A stretch of 24,656 bases of DNA from JAZQQB01 sp045628865 (GCA_045628865.1 JAZQQB010000006.1:1-24656); one strand, 5' to 3'; shown: positions 15,872 to 24,656, numbered from the stretch's first letter. Made by a program: numbers and translations. The notes: generated from the sequence alone by a model not told the origin.

Positions 15872-16309
15872 TTACCTCTTTTTGATCAGGTACACAAGAC
15901 CACCACCAAATAAAAGCACATAGTACACGATCATAATGATCGTACTTGTTCCATTCACCTGATGATCTGACAATTCGTCTAAAAGTAGATGTTCATTTAC
16001 ACCATAACTGTCATTACATTTATAAATGATAACCTCTGTATCATCTTTATGCTGATTCGCGAACGCATTTGGGCTTCTTAGTGTAATCTTATGTCCATCT
16101 GCCATCACTGTGACGTAGGAATGGCGACCCTTACCATGGTGTATTTCAACATCCACAAGCTCAACCTTAACCTTTGTAATATCCTTTTCATATTTTTTTA
16201 GGTTCTTCTTTTCGAAATAGATATTGCTGATCACAAACAAAACAATTCCAAAAATCAAAAGGAAAACACACCCAAATACTACCCCATAAACGATTCCGCT
16301 ATTTTTTAT
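15872..16309 (-). CDS. Small two-TM membrane protein (DUF3592-like), candidate immunity protein of the adjacent RHS protein
   Basis: The reading frame gives 145 residues if started at ATA (16309): MKNSGIVYGVVFGCVFLLIF when that codon is read as Met. There is a long N-terminal TM segment, an exposed middle domain (VKVELVDVEIHHGKGRHSYV, then DGHKITLRSPNAF) and a C-terminal TM segment (TIIMIVYYVLLFGGGLVYLI). The pattern resembles DUF3592 proteins. AGGAGG lies 8 bases before the ATA; no ATG, GTG or TTG is in frame until a TTG at 16258, which lacks a binding site and would cut the first TM segment. The gene starts 21 bases after the RHS stop, the position where polymorphic toxins carry their immunity gene. 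Immunity is inferred from position only. Confidence 0.7.
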   Translation of the reverse strand: MKNSGIVYGVVFGCVFLLIFGIVLFVISNIYFEKKNLKKYEKDITKVKVELVDVEIHHGKGRHSYVTVMADGHKITLRSPNAFANQHKDDTEVIIYKCNDSYGVNEHLLLDELSDHQVNGTSTIIMIVYYVLLFGGGLVYLIKKR

Positions 16310-16330
16310 AACAATCGCCTCCTATCATTC

Positions 16331-19300
16331 CTAACGTAAACTAATAAGATCCGGAAATTCAAAATCATTTAACCAATCCGTAAATAAGGAGTTTAAAATT
16401 CCCAAATCAGATATCATCATATCCGTAATGAAATTATTATAAATATCATATAAAAATGCTTTACTGGCAACATAACAGCCATCTCCAAAATTCTTCAAAA
16501 AGGAACCTACTATATTGCCTGACTTCATAGCATCCTTCCACAGATCGTTAAGGGCACCGTTAACATCTGAAAAAACATATCCACTGATATTTTTTGACGC
16601 AAAATCAGTTACTGCGCCACAAAGTGCAGATGATCCCCATGCAAACAGTCCTGACACTACGCCCACTTCAGCGGCCTGAAAATAGTCTGGTTTAAAATCT
16701 GAACTGTAACCACTATCTGCCCACTGATCATATACATTTCCACCTGCTTCTAATACTCCTGTGGTGACAAATCCAGCGACCGGACAGACGGCTGTTACTA
16801 CACCTTCAACTGCCCCCGTTGCAGTGTGAACTCCAACCTTTTTCCAGTCTACACCACCCCAGCCATTGTCTTTGACTTCATTAAATAGCGTTACTCCACC
16901 ACTAACAACTCCACCAACAACTCCTCCGATCAATATATGAAGCCACTCACCATCTTCATCCAGATATTTTAATGGATTGTTGGTTACATAGGTATATTCA
17001 TTATGGGTAGCCGGCCACTCCATAATTCCTTTCACAATATCTGCACTGTCAAACCGTCCATTCTGTGGATCATAAAAACGGGCATTGGCATAATAGCCTT
17101 CCGAGTACCTGTCATGAACATATCCTGTAAAACCAAACAGAAAATCCCCTGTTCTCGTAACAGTATCCTGACCGAATTCGTCATAGGCATACTGTTGGAT
17201 CGATCTGCCTGCTTCATCGTATATTCCCACTGAAGAACCTAACTCGTCATGCTTCACAAACAAATGGGAATCATTGCTTTTTACAACAGTTTCGATGCAT
17301 CCGTCATAAATATAATCTTCAGAATCATCTTTTATACATTTTTGCAAAATATTATTGAACTTTCTTGTTAGATCATTGGTATAAAAAATTTCTTCTCCTT
17401 CAATTTTCTCGCTAAGTTTTCTTGCAAGTCCATTGTAAGAATATGAAATCAATTCCTTACCATTTTCTGAAATACTCTCTAACCTGTTCGTAGCACCATA
17501 CTGATACTGTTTTACCTTGTCTCCTTCTGTCTTTTTGACCAGATTTCCTCTCCTGTCATAACTATATTCTTTGGTTTTTATACTTCCACCCAAAGAAGAG
17601 AAATCTGTTATTTGCGAAAGTAACTGGTTTCGAACATTATATACGTACTTACAAATAATATCATCTTCACACATGCTTGATCGATTTCCAAAGCCATCAT
17701 ATTGATAGGTTTTTTTCCGGGCATCATCTTTTGTCACACAAACCAGCCTTCCTGCTCCATCATAGGAATAATCATAAACTCCGTTCTCAGATTCAAGATC
17801 CCTACGATATTTTTCAACTCTGGTTTTATTTCCACAAGCATCATATTGATATAAATATTGATCGATAATTCCAGAAACATCTTCATTACAAAGGGCGCTA
17901 ATAGCTCCATTTTTGTAATACTTATACTTGGATTTCAATCCATTTGAACAAATTTTTTCTGAAATATTACCAAATGAATCATAGTGATATTCAATTTCAT
18001 TCTTTCCCTCTGAGAGTTTTATCAGTCTAGTCATCTGATCATATTCATATCCAACTTTTCTGCCATCTGGATATGTTATGGATTTCATTTCATTAAGAGG
18101 TCCCCACTCATAAGAAATCACCTTCTCATATGGATCAGAAACTTCAACCGCACGTCCCAATTGATCCGCTTTGATCTTTGTAGTACCAATCCAATCTTTA
18201 AACTCAGATAATCGCTGTAATTCATCATATTCAAAACGAACGTTTCTTCCATCGCTATAACGTACATTTGTCAGCTTATCAGAATCTGAATATTGATATT
18301 CTGTTTTATTGAAATCCTCATCCACTATTGCTACAATTCTATTCCATACATCATACTCATAACACAAAGAATCACCTAAAGGATTTGTAATTTTTGTCAC
18401 TCTTCCATTTAAGTCTCTTTCATAGAGTGTCTTTTGAACAACCTCCTCTGATGCATGTATGGTAGCTTTTAAGAAATGGTTTTCATCATACTCATATTCC
18501 GTTTTATTGCCCAAAGGATCGATCAAATATAATAAATTTCCCAATGGTGAATAATGATACTGGGTAATATCATTATTACCATTTGTAATACTGCTAACAT
18601 GTCCAGCTGCATCATAAGAAACGCCCTTGCGTTGTCCTAGGTTGCTTGACATTAAGACCATTCGGTTCAATTTATCATATTCATATGAAATCTCATATCC
18701 TGCCGAAGTTTTTTCTGTCAAAACATTACCCACTTCATCGTATGAATAAACAACCTGATTACCATCAAAAAAAGTAACTGATTCAAGCAATTCTTCACCA
18801 GGGTAATAAGAAAATCTTGTACAAGCGCCATTTTTATCAATTTTAGATTCCAATTTTCCGTTTGCATTATATTGAAATTGTTCTACATTTCCCAATGGAT
18901 CCGTAACCTTAGTAATACCACCCATAGAATCATATTCATATACAGTTGCATTTCCAAGAGCATCATATATTTTTGAAACCAGACCAATTTCATTATATTC
19001 AATATTGGTTTCTATTCCATTTTTTACATATTTCGTGGTTCTATTACATGCATCATACTCAGCCTTTATCTTTTCAACACCTGATACACTCTGACATACA
19101 ACATTACCATTTACATCGTAATCATAAACCAATTCTGTTCCAACTGCATTTTTTACAGTTTTTATCCGATTTCTTTCATCATATTGATAAATCACATATT
19201 CCCCATGATCTGTCCAAACCTTATTCTGATTCCACATTTCATCATAGGCAATATATTCTTTCTTTCCTTCTTTATCGGTATGTTCAACCATCAAATTACA

Positions 19301-21085
19301 TTCATTGTAAACGAAGTGTTCCGAAGTACCATCAAAATCTGTATAAGAAAGAAGTTTTCCAGATTGATTAAACACAAACGACTTTGTCTGCCCCTCACCA
19401 TTTATTACCTTTATTACGCGATCTTTGTTATCATATTCATAACAGGTATCGATATTTCTACCGTCTGTTACACGAATTACTCGATTTAACAAATCATATG
19501 CAAATTTAGTTATCATTCCACGTGCATCTGTAATCGAAATAACATTTCCACAGGCATCATAGGTATATGATTCTTTACTTCCATCTTCCAAAATAACAAA
19601 TTCAAGCAGTCCTCTATCATTATATTTCATACTCCGAGTCCGATTCATTGGTTTATCAACCTTAATTACACGACCCTTTTTATCATATGTGTAAGTAACC
19701 TGATCTCCCAATGCATTTTTCATACTCAGCAGTCTTCCATCTTCACTATAGGTGTAACAATTTTTATTTCCAAGGGGATCAATTTTGGAAGTGATATTCC
19801 CTTTGTCATCATAGGTATAATGTGTAACATTTGATAATGCATCCGTAACAGAAGTACGAAGTCCTAATTCATTTAATTCATACACCTCATTCCCATCCGC
19901 ATATCTTGTTTCTACATGGCGAAACAGTTCATCATGCACATACGTGGTAACAGAGCCATTTCTTTCTACGAATTCGATTTTGTGTTGGTCATCCAAATAA
20001 CGATATTCCATTACACTTTCATCAGGAAAGGTTTGCTTGGTGACGCGATTATACTCATCATATTCATTAACCAGTGTAACAACATTTGACGGGTTGATAT
20101 TCTTGACCAGTCTACCTCTTTCATCGTATTCAAACTTATATATTCCATCATCTGTCCCCACAACCTGAACCAAACAATGATCAATTACCCGATAGGAAAC
20201 TTTTCTGCCTGTATGATCTGTTATATCTTTCAGATAGCCAAGTTCATCATAAGAAAAAGAAAGAGAGGTATCTATACTTGTTGTAATATCTTTCAGACGA
20301 CCATTATCATACAAAAATGAAATACCTACTCCATTCTGATCTTTCAAACTTTCAAGTGTTCCATCCATGTCAAAGGTCATTATCTTGCCATCTTTTGAAT
20401 AATGTTTGATCTTACCTTCTTCTACAAGGCAATAATCCATTCGTTTAGAAACATTTTTATAATACTTATGATCTTCTGACTCAAATGCTTCATGCTTGCC
20501 ATCTCCGTAATGAATCATAATCTGGGTATCGCTTGTCTTTTCCAACGAGATTTCATAGCTATGGGACCATCCAGTCCCTAGACTCTTCTTATATGATGAC
20601 ATCGAATTATAATATCGCTTAAACTCAATTGGCATAATTCCGCCTATTCGAATGTCTACTGACTCTGCAATATAATTACCTGTACATAAATTAACTGGAT
20701 CCCCACCATACGAAAACCAGTCTTGAAATCCCGTACCCAGATCATTCAGATCATGAAAAATCTCTCGCATTTTTTCCACTAGTTCACGAATTGCAGGTGA
20801 CACATTCTTTGCATTACCAATGATTTCATTTTCAGTTTTCTCATACAGATTTGCTATACTAAACAAATTTGTTCCCATTTGATTTAATGCGTTTGCCTGA
20901 TCATCAATCTGTTTTTTTAATTCTCGTATAGACTGCAAAATGCTTTCTCTACTAGTACCCACTTCAGGAAAATGATTGATTAAATTATCTAAATCCTGAC
21001 TAGCCTTCTCCAATTTCTTTTTAATCAAAATTTCTTCTGCAGCACATAATTTCATTTTTTTAGTATCTGTTAGAATCTCTGACAT
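16331..21085 (-). CDS. RHS/YD-repeat protein with T7SS-like N-terminus and unassigned C-terminal tail
   Basis: A 1584-residue polymorphic-toxin-type protein. Residues 1-120 are helical and charged with no signal peptide; YEKTE at 81-85 fits the YxxxD/E motif of type VII secretion substrates. A DUF6531-type entry region follows (GGDPVNLCTGNYIAESVDIR, then FKRYYNS). From about 290 to 1330 there are dozens of YD repeats of about 21 residues (YEYDSMGGITKVTDPLGNVE), which form the hollow RHS shell. The core motif ARFYDPQNGRFDSAD ... YTYVTNNPLKYLDEDGE ends at 1380. The final 204 residues are hydrophobic and rich in Gly, Ala and Val (IGGVVGGVVSGGVTLF, TATGAVEGVVTAVCPVAGFV), then acidic-aromatic. I see no nuclease or other catalytic motif there. 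AAGGTG precedes the ATG. A putative immunity gene follows. No type VII secretion gene is in the window. Confidence 0.92.
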   Translation of the reverse strand: MSEILTDTKKMKLCAAEEILIKKKLEKASQDLDNLINHFPEVGTSRESILQSIRELKKQIDDQANALNQMGTNLFSIANLYEKTENEIIGNAKNVSPAIRELVEKMREIFHDLNDLGTGFQDWFSYGGDPVNLCTGNYIAESVDIRIGGIMPIEFKRYYNSMSSYKKSLGTGWSHSYEISLEKTSDTQIMIHYGDGKHEAFESEDHKYYKNVSKRMDYCLVEEGKIKHYSKDGKIMTFDMDGTLESLKDQNGVGISFLYDNGRLKDITTSIDTSLSFSYDELGYLKDITDHTGRKVSYRVIDHCLVQVVGTDDGIYKFEYDERGRLVKNINPSNVVTLVNEYDEYNRVTKQTFPDESVMEYRYLDDQHKIEFVERNGSVTTYVHDELFRHVETRYADGNEVYELNELGLRTSVTDALSNVTHYTYDDKGNITSKIDPLGNKNCYTYSEDGRLLSMKNALGDQVTYTYDKKGRVIKVDKPMNRTRSMKYNDRGLLEFVILEDGSKESYTYDACGNVISITDARGMITKFAYDLLNRVIRVTDGRNIDTCYEYDNKDRVIKVINGEGQTKSFVFNQSGKLLSYTDFDGTSEHFVYNECNLMVEHTDKEGKKEYIAYDEMWNQNKVWTDHGEYVIYQYDERNRIKTVKNAVGTELVYDYDVNGNVVCQSVSGVEKIKAEYDACNRTTKYVKNGIETNIEYNEIGLVSKIYDALGNATVYEYDSMGGITKVTDPLGNVEQFQYNANGKLESKIDKNGACTRFSYYPGEELLESVTFFDGNQVVYSYDEVGNVLTEKTSAGYEISYEYDKLNRMVLMSSNLGQRKGVSYDAAGHVSSITNGNNDITQYHYSPLGNLLYLIDPLGNKTEYEYDENHFLKATIHASEEVVQKTLYERDLNGRVTKITNPLGDSLCYEYDVWNRIVAIVDEDFNKTEYQYSDSDKLTNVRYSDGRNVRFEYDELQRLSEFKDWIGTTKIKADQLGRAVEVSDPYEKVISYEWGPLNEMKSITYPDGRKVGYEYDQMTRLIKLSEGKNEIEYHYDSFGNISEKICSNGLKSKYKYYKNGAISALCNEDVSGIIDQYLYQYDACGNKTRVEKYRRDLESENGVYDYSYDGAGRLVCVTKDDARKKTYQYDGFGNRSSMCEDDIICKYVYNVRNQLLSQITDFSSLGGSIKTKEYSYDRRGNLVKKTEGDKVKQYQYGATNRLESISENGKELISYSYNGLARKLSEKIEGEEIFYTNDLTRKFNNILQKCIKDDSEDYIYDGCIETVVKSNDSHLFVKHDELGSSVGIYDEAGRSIQQYAYDEFGQDTVTRTGDFLFGFTGYVHDRYSEGYYANARFYDPQNGRFDSADIVKGIMEWPATHNEYTYVTNNPLKYLDEDGEWLHILIGGVVGGVVSGGVTLFNEVKDNGWGGVDWKKVGVHTATGAVEGVVTAVCPVAGFVTTGVLEAGGNVYDQWADSGYSSDFKPDYFQAAEVGVVSGLFAWGSSALCGAVTDFASKNISGYVFSDVNGALNDLWKDAMKSGNIVGSFLKNFGDGCYVASKAFLYDIYNNFITDMMISDLGILNSLFTDWLNDFEFPDLISLR

Positions 21086-21138
21086 AACATCACCTTATCT
21101 CATCTTTGTTAATATGTCTGTTCAACGCCAAATATTTA

Positions 21139-21169
21139 TAAAAATCTCAGCCAGGTTTCTGGCTGAGAT
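21139..21169 (-). terminator. Intrinsic terminator after the CheX-like/receiver gene
   Basis: ATCTCAGCCAG (21144-21154) and CTGGCTGAGAT (21159-21169) form a perfect 11-bp stem with loop GTTT. Read on the minus strand it is followed by TTTTTATAAATA. It isolates the RHS gene from the gene upstream. Confidence 0.9.
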
Positions 21170-21200
21170 CTTTAATCATTTATAATAATATTAATATTTT

Positions 21201-22499
21201 TTACAAGCCTTCAAAGTTCTTCACAATATCAGTTTTATCAAAAGGCTTTGTTACAAACTTCTTTGCACCAATCTTTAACGCTTCAATAATTCTCTTTTGC
21301 TGACCAGCAGCTGTGATCATAATAGCCGTTGCATCCGGTTTATAATCCATGATCTGCTTCAATGCTTCGATACCATCAAGTTTCGGCATTGTAACATCTA
21401 ATGTTACAATATCTGGAGAAAGACGTTTGTATTCGTGAACACCCTCTTCACCATCTACTGCTTCACCAATGATCTGGTAACCCATTTCCTCTAAGATATT
21501 TCTAAGAACCATTCTTGACATTCTGGAATCATCCACAATAAGCACTGTTTCTTTACCATCTGCCTTAGGTGTCACACCTGCATTCTTCACGATATCAAGC
21601 TGTAACGGAGCATCTCCAAGCTTAACATCAGAATCAAATGCCACAAAAAGCTCTAAATCTTCTTCTGCTAATGTAATTGGTAAAACATATCCTTTACCTG
21701 TAATCTTATCATTCTTGTAAGCTACAGGTGGAAGCATATCGACCTCTTCATCCTGATCACTTAAAAGGGTTGCATACAAACCATTAATGCAGTTTGTAAA
21801 CTCACCAACTGTATCATAAATATGGTCTGAATCAGGTTCATATTCTTCCTTACTAAATAAGGAAGCTAATTTATCAAGGCCCTTCTGTCCCGGTTGCTCT
21901 AAAAACGCAACTTCAAGTGTGTGATCACCGGCAACTGTCTGTCCTGCTAATTTCGCATATTCATAAGATTCTACTCTCTTGATCTTTCCAACATAAAAAT
22001 CTGCAGATACAAAACGTGTCAGATTTCTAAGCACAAGACCTACAACATCTGTTACATAAGAATTGGATGCAGGTGCAATGATGGTCAAAAGGGAATCAAT
22101 ATCATCAATCTTTAAGGTCTCGATCTCATGATCTGTAAAGCCATGGCTTGTCTGATAATCCTTTAAATATTTTTCAACATCACTATTAGAAATGCCAGCT
22201 ACATCATCAATCAATTGAACAAATAAAATATAAGGGTTACCCTGTTTTTTCAAAATCTTGGTAATATCATCATCTGTTAAGTAACCTTTCTCAACCGCAA
22301 GATCACCAAAACGCTTATCCATCTGCATCTGAAGCTGGTTCAGCTCATCAGCCTGTTCTTCTGTTAATAACTTTTCAGCAACTGCAATGGTACCCATCTT
22401 TGCACGGGTTGTGAACTGCTTTGAAATAATTTCTCTTCTCTGATCATCTGTGATCACATTTTTTTCTACAAGATACTTTGAAAATAGCTGAATAAACAT
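21201..22499 (-). CDS. CheX-like phosphatase domain fused to a receiver domain, with two MshEN-like repeats
   Basis: A 432-residue cytoplasmic signalling protein. Residues about 5-85 contain two related helical repeats (MGTIAVAEKLLTEEQADELN at 35-54 and FGDLAVEKGYLTDDDITKIL at 64-83) that match the N-terminal MshEN/GspE pattern. Residues about 140-300 look like a CheX/CheC-type domain: DVVGLVLRNLTRF, then DTVGEFTNCINGLYATLLSD with the Glu233/Asn236 pair of that family. Residues 315-432 are a complete receiver: Asp323/Asp324, phospho-acceptor Asp368 in VTLDVTMPKLDG, Thr396 and Lys418. It likely adjusts or receives phosphoryl signals in a chemotaxis-like pathway. AAGGAG precedes the ATG. It is transcribed divergently from the OmpA-like lipoprotein gene. 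Confidence 0.88.
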   Translation of the reverse strand: MFIQLFSKYLVEKNVITDDQRREIISKQFTTRAKMGTIAVAEKLLTEEQADELNQLQMQMDKRFGDLAVEKGYLTDDDITKILKKQGNPYILFVQLIDDVAGISNSDVEKYLKDYQTSHGFTDHEIETLKIDDIDSLLTIIAPASNSYVTDVVGLVLRNLTRFVSADFYVGKIKRVESYEYAKLAGQTVAGDHTLEVAFLEQPGQKGLDKLASLFSKEEYEPDSDHIYDTVGEFTNCINGLYATLLSDQDEEVDMLPPVAYKNDKITGKGYVLPITLAEEDLELFVAFDSDVKLGDAPLQLDIVKNAGVTPKADGKETVLIVDDSRMSRMVLRNILEEMGYQIIGEAVDGEEGVHEYKRLSPDIVTLDVTMPKLDGIEALKQIMDYKPDATAIMITAAGQQKRIIEALKIGAKKFVTKPFDKTDIVKNFEGL

Positions 22500-22552
22500 A
22501 CTCGCAACTCCTTTATCTATATAATTTCTGAATATAGTTCAACATTAAAATT

Positions 22553-22561
22553 ATTATAGCA
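22553..22561 (-). promoter_or_regulatory. Extended -10 promoter of the CheX-like/receiver gene
   Basis: On the minus strand TGCTATAAT (TGn plus a perfect TATAAT), about 55 bases before the start codon. A -35 match is weak. Confidence 0.6.
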
Positions 22562-22683
22562 TCAACTTTTTCAAAATAAAAGTCTTTTTATTATTTTGTC
22601 ATATTTTTGCACATATTTATCTTTATTGTCCTATTTTTTCAGAATTATTTGTGCATTTTCCCATCCTATTTTCGACAAAAACG

Positions 22684-22712
22684 TTGTAATCCCCAGTAGT
22701 TCGTGCTAATAT
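22684..22712 (+). promoter_or_regulatory. Promoter of the OmpA-like lipoprotein gene
   Basis: TTGTAA (22684-22689), a 17-base spacer and TAATAT (22707-22712) with an upstream TGC making an extended -10. The leader would be about 72 nt. The rest of the 292-base divergent region is T-rich and shows nothing else I can support. Confidence 0.55.
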
Positions 22713-22791
22713 TCATTTGAAGTTTTTGAATTTTTACTGAATTAAGAAAACAAACAAGAAAGGATAAGACAATTATTGTCGGGAGTTACGT

Positions 22792-24564
22792 ATGAAAAAA
22801 CATTTCGGAAAACTTGCTCTCAGTACCTTACTGATCAGCAGTCTTCTTATGTGCGGATGTGAAGGAGAAACCGAGAACGAACCAAACAGTGTTTTCTCCC
22901 CTGAAAAAGAAACACAGTCAACAAGTGAAACAAAGGATTCTAATGAAGAAGAAAACAATGGCGCTTTGCAATCTGGAGATGCTTCCTATTTGTCAGACGG
23001 TGGTGACCACTTAAAAGGTGCCAATTATCGTGATGACTCATGGTTCCCTTTTGATGCCATCCTTTATGATTTTGAAGACGAGGACGCAACTGGCAGACTA
23101 TTTCCTGTCGCTGATACATTAAATGTCGAGGAGGTTTATGCATCCATTGATTATCAGCCATACCACTTCTATGGTAACTATATTCTTTCCCATCCGGATA
23201 AAACAAGTAAATGGGAACCAACAAAGGAATTTACAGAAAGTCATGAATGGGTTGATTACAATAGTCTTTTTGCCAATTTAAATGATGTTTTTTACAATGG
23301 CGGTCAGGTTATCCCTCTACCATTTAAATTTTTAGCAGGAACAACTGATGTAAATACAGGAATCTGCGCAGATAAGTCTCATGACTGGTGTGAAGTATTC
23401 TACCCTTACATTTCAGATTATGGATACGAATCCTACTGTAATTTTTATGCAGCATATACCGTATCAGGAAACACCATCACATTACAGTTTGTAAAGGATT
23501 ATGATCCAGACTACAACAATGATACCATCAACTACACTTTATCAGATATTACCATCAGCTACGAATTTGCTTTCAAAGGTCCGGAGCTCACATTATCATA
23601 CAATGGAGAAAGTGCTTCCTTATTGAGTGATCAGTTTATCATAGATGAAAAAGAATCCAACTACCTTTCCTACTATGTAAAGAACTATGAAGGTGAAGAA
23701 AAAATCGACGATATCTGTGAAATGACTCTTACCCTTGATTTAAGCAAGGACCCAGACTGTTATTTCTATGTATCAACTCCATCTGCTAATGGATACACAG
23801 ATATCTGCTATGATTCAGCTGTCCGAATCAGTGATAACGGTCTTGTAGATTTTTCATACACCGATACATCTGGTGAAATCCACAGTCATCAGTTTGTGGT
23901 ATTTTTCATGAATTACTCAGGTCTGATCCTGACAGATGGAACCAATGAATACCGCTACTTCTCATCTTCCTTTAAATATGATGAAGAATACTATTCTAAC
24001 TTCTCCATCAATAACATTCGTGAAGAGGATCAGCAGGCCTACCAGGCTCTGACTCCATTCCAGCAGCAGGAATTAGAAGAGATCCGTACTGATCTTTTAG
24101 ATGATCTGTCTTTAGAGTTCTCTAGCCAGGGAATCGATGCCACCATCAATCCAGAGACAGGTGAGATTGTTTTTGATTCAGAGATCTTATTTGACGTAAA
24201 CGAATATACCCTCTCAGATGAAGGAAAGGAAAAAATCTCAAAATTCATCCTATCCATGTCAAGTGTATTAGATGATGAAAAATACGACGATTTCATCGCT
24301 GAAATTGAGATACAGGGACACACCGATACCAACGGTGATTACGATATGAACATGGAATTGTCACAGAATCGTGCCAATACTGTCTGCGATTTTTGTTTGG
24401 AAGAATTATCAAACGATACCAAGAACCATGAAAAATTCTCAGAATTGCTAAATCCTGTTGGTTATTCCTATGACCACCCGGTTTATGCAGCTGACGGAAA
24501 TGTAGATTTGAAAAAATCCCGTCGAGTAGTCTTTGTATTCTACATCAACTTAAGCAGTTTATAA
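22792..24564 (+). CDS. Lipoprotein with C-terminal OmpA-like peptidoglycan-binding domain
   Basis: A 590-residue surface lipoprotein, the only plus-strand gene. The N-terminus (MKKHFGKLALSTLLISSLLM) leads to a lipobox with the modified Cys probably at 23 (MCGC). An acidic Ser/Thr/Glu/Asn linker runs to about 75. Residues about 80-400 are a Tyr/Asp-rich, mostly beta region I do not recognise. Residues about 448-590 are an OmpA/MotB-like domain: ILFDVNEYTLSDEGKEKI, IQGHTDTNGDYD (508-519), LSQNRANTV (523-531) and the closing KKSRRVVFVFYI. That fold binds the diaminopimelate of peptidoglycan in known families. GGGAG lies 6 bases before the ATG. A terminator follows, so it is monocistronic. In a single-membrane cell it would tether the outer face of the membrane to the wall. 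Confidence 0.92.
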   Translation: MKKHFGKLALSTLLISSLLMCGCEGETENEPNSVFSPEKETQSTSETKDSNEEENNGALQSGDASYLSDGGDHLKGANYRDDSWFPFDAILYDFEDEDATGRLFPVADTLNVEEVYASIDYQPYHFYGNYILSHPDKTSKWEPTKEFTESHEWVDYNSLFANLNDVFYNGGQVIPLPFKFLAGTTDVNTGICADKSHDWCEVFYPYISDYGYESYCNFYAAYTVSGNTITLQFVKDYDPDYNNDTINYTLSDITISYEFAFKGPELTLSYNGESASLLSDQFIIDEKESNYLSYYVKNYEGEEKIDDICEMTLTLDLSKDPDCYFYVSTPSANGYTDICYDSAVRISDNGLVDFSYTDTSGEIHSHQFVVFFMNYSGLILTDGTNEYRYFSSSFKYDEEYYSNFSINNIREEDQQAYQALTPFQQQELEEIRTDLLDDLSLEFSSQGIDATINPETGEIVFDSEILFDVNEYTLSDEGKEKISKFILSMSSVLDDEKYDDFIAEIEIQGHTDTNGDYDMNMELSQNRANTVCDFCLEELSNDTKNHEKFSELLNPVGYSYDHPVYAADGNVDLKKSRRVVFVFYINLSSL

Positions 24565-24592
24565 AAACAAAGACTTTATATTTAAAAGAAAT

Positions 24593-24630
24593 GGACAGGA
24601 ACTATTGATTTCGTTCCTGTCCGTTTTATT
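24593..24630 (+). terminator. Intrinsic terminator after the OmpA-like lipoprotein gene
   Basis: GGACAGGAAC (24593-24602) and GTTCCTGTCC (24613-24622) form a perfect 10-bp stem with a 10-base loop, followed by GTTTTATTTG. Confidence 0.88.
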
Positions 24631-24656
24631 TGTTCGCACTAATCTCCATTTCACTT

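Noticed and set aside
18946..19489. Plus-strand open frames opposite the RHS gene
   Set aside because: They are His/Phe/Tyr-rich shadows of the YD-repeat coding strand, without ribosome binding sites.

Overview
The window looks like chromosome from a low-GC, monoderm Clostridia bacterium, most likely a member of the Lachnospiraceae. The evidence is AT-rich DNA, strong GGAGG ribosome binding sites, an scpA-scpB pair, a 58-residue S21 ribosomal protein, a clostridial-type alanyl-tRNA synthetase and several acidic, Ser/Thr/Glu-rich lipoproteins. A FapA-family protein, an HPt protein and a CheX-like/receiver protein fit a lineage rich in phosphorelay and chemotaxis-type signalling. Every gene except the last is on the minus strand. 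I name no species.

Right-to-left on the minus strand, bases 5771-1026 form one tight gene set: a membrane-anchored metallophosphoesterase, scpA, scpB, an HPt phosphotransfer protein, a FapA (DUF342) protein and methylglyoxal synthase mgsA. It closes with an intrinsic terminator near 1000. Before it (1-865) lies the start of a truncated sensory protein. From 6082 to 8167 there are three independently transcribed genes: a PF06541-type membrane protein, a lipoprotein and rpsU, the last with a near-perfect promoter and a terminator. From 8466 to 11600 there is an 806-residue protein with a degenerate cyclic-nucleotide-binding fold. Its structured 5' leader resembles the leader of the phosphoesterase operon, and an 83-bp tandem array of palindromes lies upstream of its promoter. 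A membrane-protein gene at 11601-12633 is broken by three homopolymer frameshifts. alaS follows, with an unusually hairpin-rich leader of about 340 nt behind a consensus promoter.

The most striking locus is 15872-21085. A 1584-residue RHS/YD-repeat protein has a helical, signal-peptide-free N-terminus carrying a YxxxE motif, as in type VII secretion substrates, and a 204-residue Gly/Ala/Val-rich C-terminal tail that I cannot assign. Just behind it is a small two-TM membrane protein with an excellent ribosome binding site but apparently an AUA (or AUU) start codon. The layout is that of a contact-dependent toxin with its immunity gene, here possibly membrane-acting. This is inference from architecture.

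The window ends with a two-MshEN-like/CheX-like/receiver protein (21201-22499) and, divergently, a lipoprotein with a C-terminal OmpA-like peptidoglycan-binding domain (22792-24564). The densest unexplained content is in the intergenic regions, which hold several clusters of perfect or near-perfect hairpins.
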